A DNA stretch of 64,000 nucleotides from Sunxiuqinia rutila. Lineage in GTDB: Bacteria > Bacteroidota > Bacteroidia > Bacteroidales > Prolixibacteraceae. The stretch covers positions 62,001 through 126,000 of the forward strand of contig NZ_JBNGOT010000004.1 of assembly GCF_050589705.1 (NCBI RefSeq), written 5' to 3'. Positions within the stretch are counted from its first letter, which is position 1. Each line of letters begins with the position of its first letter. The notes under the pieces are model-generated. The model worked only from the letters and a program-made list of their open reading frames with translations, ran no database searches and was not told the origin of the DNA. Position numbers and translations under genes: made by a program. This document shows, in pieces, positions 1 through 8,883 of this stretch.

Positions 1-93
1 AAAACTTCTCATAAACATTTAGGTGTTTGGTCTTTCTTTAAACGAATATACCCTTTGTTTTGTATAAATCGGGCACAAAAAAGCCCAAAATAA

Positions 94-189
94 AAGGGTG
101 TCTAAAAATCGTTTCCTTTGCTTTCAACAACTTAGTAGGTTCTACTAAATGAAACTGTTGAAAACGAAGCCGACTTGTTAGACACCCTT
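94..189. repeat. Long imperfect inverted repeat (hairpin) after tyrS
   Basis: The outer 12-nt arms at 94-105 and 178-189 are perfect complements (aagggtgtctaa / ttagacaccctt). Nested inside are a second pair (tttcaaca near 122-130 with tgttgaaa near 156-163) and a central ttagta/tactaa pair. The whole folds as one roughly 95-nt hairpin that ends 5 nt from the tyrS stop. It could be the tyrS terminator/3' end or a miniature palindromic repeat element. It lacks a clean T-run on the minus strand, so an ordinary intrinsic terminator is not the best fit. Confidence 0.55.
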
Positions 190-193
190 CTGC

Positions 194-1486
194 TTATTCA
201 GCAATCAGCAAATAATAATTTTTCTTTCCTTTCTGAACCAGAATGTACTTATCACCAATCAGGTAATCTTCGTTGACAGACAACTCCTGATCCGTAACTT
301 TATCCTTGTTAATGCTGAGTCCGTTTCCTTTAATGGTGCGTCTCAATTCTCCTTTTGAAGGGAAAACAGCTGCTGTATCGGCCAGCAAGTCCACCACGTT
401 GATTCCCGCGGCAAGTTCTGCTTTAGAAACCACAAACTGAGGCACACCTTCAAAAACAGCCAGGAAGGTTTGCTCATCCAGTTTTTTCAGGTTTTCTGCT
501 GTTCCGCGTCCAAACAAAATCTGAGAAGCCTCTACAGCCATCTCATAATCTTCGCGCGAGTGAACCATAACCGTAATCTCCTCGGCCAGTTTCTTTTGCA
601 GCTCACGCTCATGTGGTGCTTGTTTGTGGCGAGCAACCAAATCAGCCACTTCATCACGGGTTAACAGCGTAAAAATCTTGATGTATCTTTCCGCATCCTC
701 ATCCGAAGTATTCAGCCAGAACTGGAAAAACTTATACGGAGAAGTCAGCTTGGCATCCAGCCACACATTGCCGCTTTCCGTTTTTCCAAATTTCGTTCCG
801 TCGGCTTTGGTAATCAAAGGACAGGTCAAGGCAAAAGCTTCTCCACTTTCTTTGCGGCGAATCAACTCAGTACCGGTAGTAATATTTCCCCACTGGTCTG
901 ATCCTCCCATCTGCAGTTTGCAATTTTTCGAACGATACAGGTGTAAAAAGTCCGTTCCTTGCACCAATTGGTAAGAAAACTCGGTAAAAGACATTCCCAC
1001 TTTGGCATCTTCTCCCAGCCGTTTCTTCACACTGTCTTTCGACATCATGTAATTCACCGTCAAATGCTTGCCAATATCACGAATGAACTCCAGAAAGCTG
1101 TATTCTTTCATCCAGTCGTAGTTATTCACCAATTCAGCCGAATTGGGTTCGCCTGAATCAAAATCCAGGAAGCGGTTCAACTGGGCTTTAATACAATTCT
1201 GGTTATGACGAAGGGTTTCTTCGTCCAGCAAATTACGCTCCTGCGACTTGCCCGAAGGGTCTCCAATCATTCCTGTTGCACCACCAATTAATGCAATTGG
1301 TTTGTGCCCGGCTAACTGAAGGTGCTTCAACATCATCACACCAACTAAGTGCCCGATATGCAATGAATCTGCCGTCGGATCAATTCCGACATAGGCCGTG
1401 GTCAGTTCTTTTTTTAGTTGCTCCTCAGTTCCAGGCATGATATCGTGAATCATGCCACGCCAGTTTAATTCTTCAACAAAGTTCAT
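194..1486 (-). CDS. tyrS: Tyrosyl-tRNA synthetase
   Basis: Charges tRNA-Tyr with tyrosine in the cytoplasm. The 430-aa length is normal for bacterial TyrRS. Visible landmarks are the class I HIGH motif at residues 43-46, the GGSDQWGN tyrosine/ATP-site segment near 194-201, and KFGKT at 232-236 in place of KMSKS, the form usual for bacterial TyrRS. The C-terminus (from about residue 355) has the S4-like RNA-binding domain, with a GxGxSINKDK stretch. The ATG at 1486 is the only sensible start. The gene is monocistronic: a TAnnTTTG-type box lies about 110 nt upstream and a large hairpin lies directly after the stop. Confidence 0.97.
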   Translation of the reverse strand: MNFVEELNWRGMIHDIMPGTEEQLKKELTTAYVGIDPTADSLHIGHLVGVMMLKHLQLAGHKPIALIGGATGMIGDPSGKSQERNLLDEETLRHNQNCIKAQLNRFLDFDSGEPNSAELVNNYDWMKEYSFLEFIRDIGKHLTVNYMMSKDSVKKRLGEDAKVGMSFTEFSYQLVQGTDFLHLYRSKNCKLQMGGSDQWGNITTGTELIRRKESGEAFALTCPLITKADGTKFGKTESGNVWLDAKLTSPYKFFQFWLNTSDEDAERYIKIFTLLTRDEVADLVARHKQAPHERELQKKLAEEITVMVHSREDYEMAVEASQILFGRGTAENLKKLDEQTFLAVFEGVPQFVVSKAELAAGINVVDLLADTAAVFPSKGELRRTIKGNGLSINKDKVTDQELSVNEDYLIGDKYILVQKGKKNYYLLIAE

Positions 1487-1597
1487 CTATAACTATTTGA
1501 ATTAATGTTCTGTAATTTTTTCGATGGCCGAAAACCTCTTTTTCGCAGACAATGAAAATTGCAAGGAGTAAAAAGTGATTTGGTCCGTGAAATTTGG

Positions 1598-1605
1598 CAA
1601 AGATA
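1598..1605 (-). promoter_or_regulatory. Candidate Bacteroidota -7 box for tyrS
   Basis: The minus strand reads TATCTTTG, matching TAnnTTTG, about 110 nt before the tyrS start. No convincing -33 TTG was found, so this is a motif match only. Confidence 0.35.
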
Positions 1606-1679
1606 TAAAAATGAACCGTTAAGGGCTGAAGGTTCTGTTTAATATTTTAAGCTCCGATCCGGCTAGCCACTTCCTATGT

Positions 1680-2690
1680 TTACCCCAAGGCATTGATGAA
1701 AACCGCAACCAGCACAACAACTAGAATAGCGTGATAGATAAATCCGAGAAGCAGAAATTTGGCCAGCGTTTTCAGGTAAGTCTGCCCATAGAATTTTTTC
1801 AATGACCAATAACTATAAACCGGAATCAGCAGCAACAGCCACATAAAAAAGACTGCGACGGAGCTAGAAAGAAATAAGTGCCCGAGCACAACCACGCTTA
1901 GCAAGAAAAAAATAAACGCATGCAGATGCACGGAAAAAATTAAATGACGGACGTAAAAAACATGGTGCCGCACATAAATCAAGCTAAGCAGTAGGGCAAA
2001 CACCGGCAGCAAAACAAAAAAGGCATAAGACAGGTATTGCAAAAACTTAGCAACCCGCTGATCCGGAGACCGAAGCATGGCCGCAACATCTGCCAGCTCC
2101 TTTTTTTCCGCCAAGTCCTCCGTACGTTCAGCTTCCTGTTCCAGCTGACTGGCCAAGCCATTCAACCCTTGTTTTACATTGGGAGCCTTCAGCAAATCAT
2201 CATAGTTCAAGGCCACGGAAGACTCGTCTCCCATGCTCTGCTGCAACTCAATTTGAACTGAATCGAGCTTCGCATCAACCACCGAATCGAAAGCCGACGC
2301 TGCCTCCCACTCCTTCGCGATGGAGTATTCCAATGCAGTATTTAATCCCCTGTTGGTCATTACCTGCAGAAGCAGGAACAGAATAAAACTCATGAAAATA
2401 TAAACACGGAAAGGAGGAGCATACCGTGCCCGGCGTCCTTTAAAAAATTCCTGCGTCAGAAAAGCAGGTTTGAAAATCAAATCGCGAAAAGTGCGGACAA
2501 AACGGGAATCAAAAGCCAGAAAATTGCCCAGAAAATCATAAAAAACAAAACCTACCGGACGGTCAAATTCGGAGGTAGACTGCCCGCAATTCGGACAGTA
2601 AAACCCTTTAAACACATGCGAACAGTTTGGGCAAGCATGTTCTTCCAGCTCGTCAAACGAAGGTTTTTCGCGTTTAAACCATTTTTTCAT
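1680..2690 (-). CDS. DUF3667 zinc-ribbon membrane protein
   Basis: Function unknown. The N-terminus carries a zinc ribbon (C20-PNC-23 and C32-PNC-35), followed by an amphipathic conserved stretch (FxRPxGFVFYDFLGNFLAFDSRF..TFRDL) and PPFRVYIFMSF, the signature I associate with DUF3667. About five hydrophobic helices follow: one near residue 105, the rest in the last 120 residues. A soluble acidic loop of about 100 residues lies between them. I chose the ATG at 2690, which overlaps the end of the CvpA-family gene by 17 nt in another frame. That suggests translational coupling and makes the upstream in-frame extension to 2732 unlikely. Confidence 0.75.
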   Translation of the reverse strand: MKKWFKREKPSFDELEEHACPNCSHVFKGFYCPNCGQSTSEFDRPVGFVFYDFLGNFLAFDSRFVRTFRDLIFKPAFLTQEFFKGRRARYAPPFRVYIFMSFILFLLLQVMTNRGLNTALEYSIAKEWEAASAFDSVVDAKLDSVQIELQQSMGDESSVALNYDDLLKAPNVKQGLNGLASQLEQEAERTEDLAEKKELADVAAMLRSPDQRVAKFLQYLSYAFFVLLPVFALLLSLIYVRHHVFYVRHLIFSVHLHAFIFFLLSVVVLGHLFLSSSVAVFFMWLLLLIPVYSYWSLKKFYGQTYLKTLAKFLLLGFIYHAILVVVLVAVFINALG

Positions 2691-3213
2691 GTTCCTTTTG
2701 TTTTTGCGGTTCGAACAACCCCTCGTCCACATCGCCCAGGTTCAGAAAAGGAAACAGGGTAGGCAACAAATTTTTCACCGGCTCATACATCTGTGATTCC
2801 TCTTTCACATCCTTTGGAAGAATTTTTACGTTTTCATCCACTTCATCAAAAATCAGCAAAAGAACACTCAGGATCAAGGCCGACTTAATTACGCCAAAGA
2901 GAATTCCGGCCAACCGGTTTATAAAGCCCAGGGCAACAGCCGAAATAATGGTTTCAATAGCTTTACCCACCAAGTGAACCAGAATAACAATGATCACAAA
3001 AGTGACCAAAAAAGAAACCAGCCCGAGGTGATCTGATTGGTAATTGAACGTTTCAACAATGTAGTCTGCCGTGAAATGCGAAAAGTGGATAGCTCCCCAA
3101 ACGCCCAATACTAAGGCAGCCAACGAAGCCACTTCGGCCACAAAACCTTTATAGAAACCACGAAATGCTGCAAGTATCAACAAAACAGCAAGAACAATAT
3201 CAATGTAATTCAC
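2674..3213 (-). CDS. CvpA family membrane protein
   Basis: A 179-residue inner-membrane protein with the CvpA pattern: an N-terminal YIDIVLAVLLILAAFRGFYKG segment (helix 1 and its conserved RG..KG turn), then three more helices near residues 28-45, 65-90 and 100-125, and a charged C-terminal tail. CvpA was named for colicin V production; its molecular role is not settled. I prefer the GTG at 3213 because it gives the family's usual N-terminus; the reading frame stays open for another 140 codons upstream but that part is not CvpA-like. The gene is co-transcribed with, and overlaps, the DUF3667 gene. It is divergent from the GH3-family gene. Confidence 0.75.
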   Translation of the reverse strand: MNYIDIVLAVLLILAAFRGFYKGFVAEVASLAALVLGVWGAIHFSHFTADYIVETFNYQSDHLGLVSFLVTFVIIVILVHLVGKAIETIISAVALGFINRLAGILFGVIKSALILSVLLLIFDEVDENVKILPKDVKEESQMYEPVKNLLPTLFPFLNLGDVDEGLFEPQKQKEHEKMV

Positions 3214-3330
3214 GCCGAGCGATTTAAGTAAGGAAACAAAATGTTGCTTTTCTTTTTCAGAAAAGATTTGAAGTAAAAATAGAAAAATATTTTTGCTGAT
3301 CAGGCAATAGGTAGTCTCAAACAAAAAAGA

Positions 3331-3338
3331 TAAATTTG
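3331..3338 (+). promoter_or_regulatory. Candidate -7 box for the GH3-family gene
   Basis: TAAATTTG matches TAnnTTTG, 59 nt before the ATG at 3397, inside the divergent intergenic region. The -33 element is not obvious. Confidence 0.4.
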
Positions 3339-3396
3339 ATTCCTGCAGAAAAAGCAACCTGTAAGCGTGAGTATTTAACACCATAAAAAAACACGA

Positions 3397-4914
3397 ATGC
3401 CATTTATCAATTCCGTCATCAACTGGATCAACTTTAAGCGCATCTATCAAATAGATCTTTTTAAAAAGCACCCCTTTGATGTTCAGTTGGAAGTATTTTT
3501 CAACTTGCTTGAAGAAGCACGCGACACCGAATTCGGGAAACAATATGATTTTAAAAGTATCCGTTCCGAACAAGAATTCAAGGAGCGGGTTCCCATTCGT
3601 TATTACGAAGATTTTGCCCCTTACATTGAACGGCTGCGGCAAGGAGAGAAAAACCTGCTGTGGCCCGGCGAAATCAAATGGTTTGCCAAGTCTTCAGGAA
3701 CCACCAACGATAAAAGCAAGTTTATTCCTGTAAGCAAACAATCGCTTGAAGATGTTCACTACCGGGGAGCCAAGGATGTTTTTGCCCTTTACCTGAAAAA
3801 CAATCCCGACTCAGGGGTTTTGTTCGGCAAAACACTCACCCTGGGCGGAAGCCAGCAGGTGAATAATTTCAGCAATAAATCCTACTATGGCGACCTTTCA
3901 GCCATCTTAATTGAAAACACGCCTTTCTGGGCCGAATTTATCCGTACCCCTTCCGTACAGGTCGCTCTGCTGGAAGAGTTTGAGGAGAAAATCGCCCGGA
4001 TCATTGACGAAGCGCTGGATGAAAACGTCACTTCGCTGGCTGGCGTTCCATCCTGGTTTTTGGTTTTGCTCAACCGCATTCTCCAACACACGGGCAAAAG
4101 CAGCATCCTGGATATTTGGCCGAACCTGGAAGTCTTTATTCATGGCGGTATCAACTTTGATCCTTACCGCGAACAATACCAAAAGATTATTCCGTCGTCG
4201 GCCATGAATTACATGGAAACCTACAACGCTTCGGAAGGCTTTTTTGCCATTCAGGATGACCCGGACAGCAGCGACATGCTGCTGATGCTCGACTATGGCG
4301 TTTATTATGAGTTTATTCCGATGGAGAATCTGCACGATGAAAACCCGAAGACTCTGAGTCTTGCAGAAGTCGAGCTGGATAAAAACTATGCTCTGGTTAT
4401 CAGTACCAACGGCGGCTTGTGGCGCTACATTATTGGAGACACCATTCAATTCACCTCCAAAAAACCATTCAAAATTAAAATTACCGGACGCACTAAACAT
4501 TTCATCAATGCGTTTGGTGAAGAAATGATTGTTGACAATGCTGAGCAAGCCCTGAAAATTGCGACCGAACGCACCCGATCAATTGTGAAGGAGTACACGG
4601 CCGGACCAGTTTTCATGAAAGACGATCAAAAAGGAGCCCACGAGTGGATCATCGAGTTTGAGCAAAAACCGGAGGATTTGGATTATTTCATGGAAGTACT
4701 CGACGATTCGCTGAAAACACTCAACTCAGATTATGAAGCCAAGCGGCATAAAAACCTGACCCTGGAGAAACCTCATTTACTGGTAGCGAAACCAAATTTA
4801 TTCTACGAGTGGATGAAGCAGCGGGGAAAAGTAGGTGGTCAGAACAAAATTCCAAGGTTGGCCAACAACCGGCAATATTTGGATGAACTGAAAGAGCTGC
4901 AGGAAAAAATCTAG
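3397..4914 (+). CDS. GH3 auxin-responsive-promoter family acyl-adenylating enzyme
   Basis: A 505-aa member of the GH3 branch of the ANL adenylating superfamily. Plant members adenylate a carboxylic acid and conjugate it to an amino acid; the substrate of Bacteroidota homologues is unknown. The ATP/PPi loop SSGTTNDKSKFIPVS is at about residues 99-113. A YNASEGFFAIQ segment near 275 corresponds to the adenine-binding motif, and the GDTIQF and ITGRTKHFINAFGEEM segments near 350 and 370 are typical for the family. Length fits the family. The start is a clean ATG with no overlap. The neighbouring dNK gene is 61 nt downstream on the same strand but has its own promoter-like box. Confidence 0.88.
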   Translation: MPFINSVINWINFKRIYQIDLFKKHPFDVQLEVFFNLLEEARDTEFGKQYDFKSIRSEQEFKERVPIRYYEDFAPYIERLRQGEKNLLWPGEIKWFAKSSGTTNDKSKFIPVSKQSLEDVHYRGAKDVFALYLKNNPDSGVLFGKTLTLGGSQQVNNFSNKSYYGDLSAILIENTPFWAEFIRTPSVQVALLEEFEEKIARIIDEALDENVTSLAGVPSWFLVLLNRILQHTGKSSILDIWPNLEVFIHGGINFDPYREQYQKIIPSSAMNYMETYNASEGFFAIQDDPDSSDMLLMLDYGVYYEFIPMENLHDENPKTLSLAEVELDKNYALVISTNGGLWRYIIGDTIQFTSKKPFKIKITGRTKHFINAFGEEMIVDNAEQALKIATERTRSIVKEYTAGPVFMKDDQKGAHEWIIEFEQKPEDLDYFMEVLDDSLKTLNSDYEAKRHKNLTLEKPHLLVAKPNLFYEWMKQRGKVGGQNKIPRLANNRQYLDELKELQEKI

Positions 4915-4942
4915 CACAGGCTATTAATTCAGACAGCAAGAC

Positions 4943-4950
4943 TAAATTTG
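4943..4950 (+). promoter_or_regulatory. Candidate -7 box for the deoxynucleoside kinase gene
   Basis: TAAATTTG (TAnnTTTG type) lies 26 nt before the ATG at 4976, implying a short leader if used. Confidence 0.4.
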
Positions 4951-4975
4951 TAAATCATAATTTAAAAACTATATC

Positions 4976-5590
4976 ATGCACATCGCACTTGCAGGTAACA
5001 TTGGAGCCGGAAAAACAACCCTGGCCGGCTTACTGGCTAAACACTATGGTTGGAACCCTCATTATGAGGATGTGGATGAAAATCCGTATCTGAACGACTT
5101 CTACGAAGACATGCAACGTTGGTCTTTCAACTTGCAAATTTACTTCTTAAACAGTCGGTTTTCACAAGTAATGGGCATTCAGAAATCAGGAGAAACCGTC
5201 GTGCAGGACCGGACCATTTACGAGGATGCCGAAATTTTTGCACCAAACCTCCATGCTATGGGCTTAATGTCCACCCGCGACTTTAACAACTACTCCACCT
5301 TGTTTCAACTGATGAGCCAATTGGTTAAAGCACCCGATTTGCTGATTTACCTTCGGGCGACGGTGCCCACCTTGGTCAATCAGATTCAACAACGGGGACG
5401 TGACTATGAAAACTCCATACGCCTGGATTACCTGAAACAACTGAATCAGCGTTACGAGGCCTGGATTAACCGTTACAAAGCAGGAAAACTGTTGATCATT
5501 AATGTGGATAACATTAACATCACCAACAACCCGGAAGATCTGAGCAGCGTGATTGATAAAATTGATGCCCAGATACACGGCTTGTTTTAA
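4976..5590 (+). CDS. Deoxynucleoside kinase
   Basis: Phosphorylates deoxynucleosides in the cytosolic salvage pathway (dNK/dGK/dAK family). The 204-aa size is typical. The P-loop GNIGAGKTT is at residues 7-15. The DRTIYED segment at 78-84 corresponds to the family's DRS-type substrate motif. The RGRDYENSIRLDYL stretch near 140-153 is the LID arginine region. Base specificity cannot be read from the sequence. A strong hairpin terminator follows the stop. Confidence 0.9.
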   Translation: MHIALAGNIGAGKTTLAGLLAKHYGWNPHYEDVDENPYLNDFYEDMQRWSFNLQIYFLNSRFSQVMGIQKSGETVVQDRTIYEDAEIFAPNLHAMGLMSTRDFNNYSTLFQLMSQLVKAPDLLIYLRATVPTLVNQIQQRGRDYENSIRLDYLKQLNQRYEAWINRYKAGKLLIINVDNINITNNPEDLSSVIDKIDAQIHGLF

Positions 5591-5605
5591 TAGCGCCGGA
5601 ATATG

Positions 5606-5658
5606 AAAGGCCACGGCTGCTCGTCTGGATGACAGCAACCGTGGCCTTTTTTATTTTT
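5606..5658 (+). terminator. Rho-independent terminator after the deoxynucleoside kinase gene
   Basis: A 12-bp stem pairs 5609-5620 (ggccacggctgc) with 5635-5646, with one G-T pair, a 14-nt loop and a T-rich tail. Flanking A residues mean it may also end the convergent PfkB transcript. Confidence 0.85.
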
Positions 5659-5706
5659 ACTGAATCCGAGCCATCCCTAAAACGGCCCATCCGCAACTTC
5701 AGCAAG

Positions 5707-6714
5707 TCAATTGTTTTTCCAGCCCTCTACTTGTTCAAATATTCCCGGCCATTCCGCATCCGGAATTTTGGCCCCCAATACCTGAATTACCTTACTGGCC
5801 AGCAGCGAAGCCAGGTTTCCGCAGTTTTCAAGCGAAAAACCATGCGCCAGCCCAAATAAAAAGCCTGAAGCATAAACATCCCCTGCTCCTGTAGTATCCA
5901 AACTTTTCACTTTGGGCGTATCCACTTTTATGTATTGATTTCCGGCCTGAATCATCGAACCATCTTTTCCTACCTTTACCACAGCTACTTCACACTGCAA
6001 GGCAATTTGCTTTAAGGCTGCTTCGGGTTCCAATCCGGTGTAAGCCTTAGCCTCTTCTTCATTGGCAAAAACCACATCCACATATTCGTCTATCAGGTGT
6101 TTCAGAAAATCCAGGTTCGCTTCCACCACATTGAAACTTGCCAAGTCCAAGGCAATTTTCAGTCCCTGACTTTTCGCGAGCTTCAAGACTCCCTCAATCA
6201 ATTCATGATTAAAAACCAGGTAGCCTTCAATATGAAGAAAGTCATAACCCGCAAACAAATTTTCCGACAAATCATCCACCACCAACTCACTGGCAGCTCC
6301 CAGGTAAGTACCAAATGTCCGCTCCGAATCCGGTGAAATCAAGGTAGCGGCTTTACCCGTTGGAATCTGACTGTAAAAAAGATGCGGCGCAATATGACTT
6401 TTCTCAAATTCATCTTTGAAAAAATGGCCCATTGAATCATCCGCAATTTTTCCGATAAATCCGGCTTTTCCTCCCAGTTGTGCTATAGCTCTTAACGTGT
6501 TCGCAGCCGAACCGCCTGTCTCAATTGAACGACTCAAGCCCTGAGTTGAGTCCAGTATCTTTTGCGACAAACCAGCATCAACCAAGGTCATGCTCCCTTT
6601 AGGCAATTGAAAATCATCCAGCAACTGGTCATCCTCCAGTTGAACCAGAATATCTACCAGGGCACTTCCGATACCCACAATTGTTTTTGGCTCCATAGTA
6701 TTGTTCATGGCCAC
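5707..6714 (-). CDS. PfkB family kinase, adenosine kinase-like
   Basis: A ribokinase-fold sugar/nucleoside kinase of 335 aa. The N-terminal GIGSALVDILVQL and the glycine motif SIETGGSAANTLRAIAQLGGKAGFIGK are PfkB signature 1. DTTGAGDVYASGFLFG near residues 270-285 is signature 2 with the catalytic aspartate. In Bacteroidota, proteins of this type are usually annotated adenosine kinase; sugar substrates are not excluded. In-frame ATGs at 6714, 6708 and 6699 are all possible starts; homologues begin close to the TIVGIG segment. The gene is convergent with the deoxynucleoside kinase gene, which also fits nucleoside salvage. Confidence 0.85.
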   Translation of the reverse strand: MAMNNTMEPKTIVGIGSALVDILVQLEDDQLLDDFQLPKGSMTLVDAGLSQKILDSTQGLSRSIETGGSAANTLRAIAQLGGKAGFIGKIADDSMGHFFKDEFEKSHIAPHLFYSQIPTGKAATLISPDSERTFGTYLGAASELVVDDLSENLFAGYDFLHIEGYLVFNHELIEGVLKLAKSQGLKIALDLASFNVVEANLDFLKHLIDEYVDVVFANEEEAKAYTGLEPEAALKQIALQCEVAVVKVGKDGSMIQAGNQYIKVDTPKVKSLDTTGAGDVYASGFLFGLAHGFSLENCGNLASLLASKVIQVLGAKIPDAEWPGIFEQVEGWKNN

Positions 6715-7162
6715 AAAAATAATGAAAATGCTGACTTAGCGACTCTTAAAAACATATGCCAGGCAATTAATCATGACTCTTCCAAACAAGAAAAGTGAAC
6801 AAACTTGAACTCCAATGCAAAAATTAATTGATGCCTATTTCATTTATTTCTAATGAATTTCAAGCACTTCTCTTCGCAAAGTGTTGTTTAATTCAGCAGT
6901 ATTGATTTTTTCAACACTTGACACAACTCACTAGCTCACTGCACAATAAGAAAATCCATAAAGCAAACTGTTGATTATATCAACAATACCCTCTGTTTAA
7001 GCAAACAACACACAAGCCCATAACAGTCTGACCATTTGCACTTTACGCGTGTTCTGTTTTATGGCATCCTATTTGGCTAATAGTGAAGCAAAACAGTCTA
7101 ACAATTGACTAACAACCAATTACGACTAAGTAGAAATAGAAACCACACTTAATATCAACGTT
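6715..7162 (+). promoter_or_regulatory. 448-nt intergenic control region of the redox operon
   Basis: AT-rich and without a gene. It holds two 13-bp dyads with the same geometry, TTGAT-N3-(A/T)TCAA, at 6902-6914 (imperfect) and 6971-6983 (perfect; the arms extend to 6970-6984). Their centres are 69 bp apart. About 80-90 bp downstream, TGGCA...TTGGC at 7062-7078 resembles a -24/-12 sigma-54 promoter, but the GG-GC spacing is 11 nt where 10 is canonical. The NtrC-type activator encoded 6.5 kb downstream makes these dyads attractive enhancer sites; this is inference. Confidence 0.4.
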
Positions 7163-8839
7163 ATGAAAACCTTTTTAGCAACTTTTTTCACATTATCACT
7201 TCTACTGCACAGCATCGCTGGCTTTGGCTTGGTGGTGAGTGATCAACAAGCTGGAGAACAGACCGAGGCTACAAGCCTCCAACTGGTTAGTTCTCCTGAG
7301 CTACTGAACCTGACTTCTGACTGGGTGGCTAACTTTAAAAGCCAGCATCCAGATAAAGACATCACCATCCGTACAATGACTTCAGAAACAGCACTTACTG
7401 AAGATCAGCTCTACCTGACAACGCATCAGCCTCAGGTAATTCCAGAGGAAATCAGCTGGAAAATGATTATCGGCCATGATATTATTGTACCGATTATCCA
7501 TTCAAACAACCCGCTTATTCAGGCAATTCAACAACAAGGCATTCATGCCGAAGATCTGGCTCAGCTGATTGTGGAGCATTCAAACTGGAGCCAGGTTCTC
7601 GAAGGCGCTCCCAGCCAATCTGCTCAAATATATCTGGTTGACCAAGAACAAATTCGAGCAAAACTTGCCAGTTACACTCAAGTGTCACCAGCTGACATTC
7701 AGGCAACGGCGTTTTCTTCAGCCGCCGAACTTCTTGCTGCAATGCAACAAGACGTAAATGCCATTGGATTCTGCAAATTGGCGGATGTAATCGCTTCAGA
7801 CAACACCACATTTGCTTCAAACATCTGTATTCTTCCGATTGACAAAAACAGGAATGGACGCCTGGACCGCTTTGAAAACATCTACCAAAGTCCTGAAGCA
7901 CTAACCCGTGGTGTTTGGCTGGGCAAATACCCTCGTGAACTGAGCACTGAGATTTATGCCATGGCCGTGTCAAAACCAGACCAGCAAAATGCGTTGGATT
8001 TCCTGAGCTGGGTCAATAACAACGGACAAGAACTGCTGGCCGCCTCAGGTTACAGCTATCTTTCCAGCCGCGAAAAAACGGCTAACATCGAAGCCTTAAT
8101 TCAGCCCAACGCACAACCTACACCCGAGAACAACACTCCAGGCTTGCCCTTAGGATGGATACTCGCTGCAGCCCTGGTACTTGTTCTGTTTTTCGTTTAC
8201 CGGCTTATTCATTCCAAACAAGAAGACCTGGCCGAAATTGGAAGTGACGACATTGAAATAACAACTGCTATGAATGAGGACGCGATTGAGGCTCCAGCCG
8301 GCCTGTTCTACGACAAAACCCACACCTGGGCCTTTATGGAACGCGACGGACTGGTTAAAATTGGCATCGACGACTTTTTGCAACACCTCACCGGACCTCT
8401 GACACAAGTCAAACTCAAAGAGCCCGGAACCGAAATTCGTAAAGGCGAAAAAATACTAACCATCATCCGCGAGGGCAAACAGCTGGAGATTCACTCCCCT
8501 GTTTCCGGAGTTATCAAAGCGCAAAACCAATCGTTGCTGAACGCTCCGGTTCAGTTAAACATTGCACCCTATTCCGACGGATGGGTGTATCAGATTGAAC
8601 CTTTAAACTGGAGCAGAGAAGTACGCTTCCTATTTCGTGTTGACACTTACCGCGATTGGCTTGAGGATGAATTTACACGACTGAAAGATTTTCTGGCTCA
8701 TGCAGCCAACACCAACACGCTGGCCTTTGAACACTTGGTCTTGCAAGATGGCGGCGAACTGACCGATAACGTTTTGGCAGACCTTGCCCCTGAAGTTTGG
8801 GACGACTTTCAAACCAAGTTCATCGACACCTCTAAGTAA
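7163..8839 (+). CDS. Periplasmic-binding-protein / GcvH-like fusion membrane protein
   Basis: 558 aa in three parts. A signal peptide (residues 1-20) precedes a PstS-like substrate-binding domain (about 40-305), which contains a textbook EF-hand loop at 227-238 (D, N, N, G, L, D, E at positions 1, 3, 5, 6, 8, 9, 12). One transmembrane helix spans about 329-348. A cytoplasmic glycine-cleavage-H-like domain (about 380-485) has HTWAFMERDGLVKIGIDDF and SPVSG...PYSDGWVYQI. The residue aligned with the lipoyl lysine is G438, with K439 next to it. A tail from about 495 carries the LQDGGEL.D..LA.L.PEVW.DFQ signature shared with the protein at 11017. It is the first gene of an operon with ferredoxin and NrfD-type subunits. 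A role as membrane scaffold, sensor or carrier in the redox complex is inference; it is not the glycine cleavage enzyme. Confidence 0.72.
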   Translation: MKTFLATFFTLSLLLHSIAGFGLVVSDQQAGEQTEATSLQLVSSPELLNLTSDWVANFKSQHPDKDITIRTMTSETALTEDQLYLTTHQPQVIPEEISWKMIIGHDIIVPIIHSNNPLIQAIQQQGIHAEDLAQLIVEHSNWSQVLEGAPSQSAQIYLVDQEQIRAKLASYTQVSPADIQATAFSSAAELLAAMQQDVNAIGFCKLADVIASDNTTFASNICILPIDKNRNGRLDRFENIYQSPEALTRGVWLGKYPRELSTEIYAMAVSKPDQQNALDFLSWVNNNGQELLAASGYSYLSSREKTANIEALIQPNAQPTPENNTPGLPLGWILAAALVLVLFFVYRLIHSKQEDLAEIGSDDIEITTAMNEDAIEAPAGLFYDKTHTWAFMERDGLVKIGIDDFLQHLTGPLTQVKLKEPGTEIRKGEKILTIIREGKQLEIHSPVSGVIKAQNQSLLNAPVQLNIAPYSDGWVYQIEPLNWSREVRFLFRVDTYRDWLEDEFTRLKDFLAHAANTNTLAFEHLVLQDGGELTDNVLADLAPEVWDDFQTKFIDTSK

Positions 8840-8883
8840 ACCATACGCTAAACGCTTATAATCACTATCCTAAAAACAGAGTT

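Noticed and set aside
470..1156. Plus-strand open frames inside tyrS
   Set aside because: Antisense shadows of a fully conserved gene.
2674..3642. Full-length 322-aa version of the CvpA-family protein
   Set aside because: The first 140 codons are not family-like and overlap the opposite-strand GH3 coding region; the GTG at 3213 gives the usual size.
7062..7078. A certain sigma-54 promoter
   Set aside because: The GG and GC dinucleotides are 11 nt apart where 10 is canonical, so I kept it only as a weak candidate within the control region.
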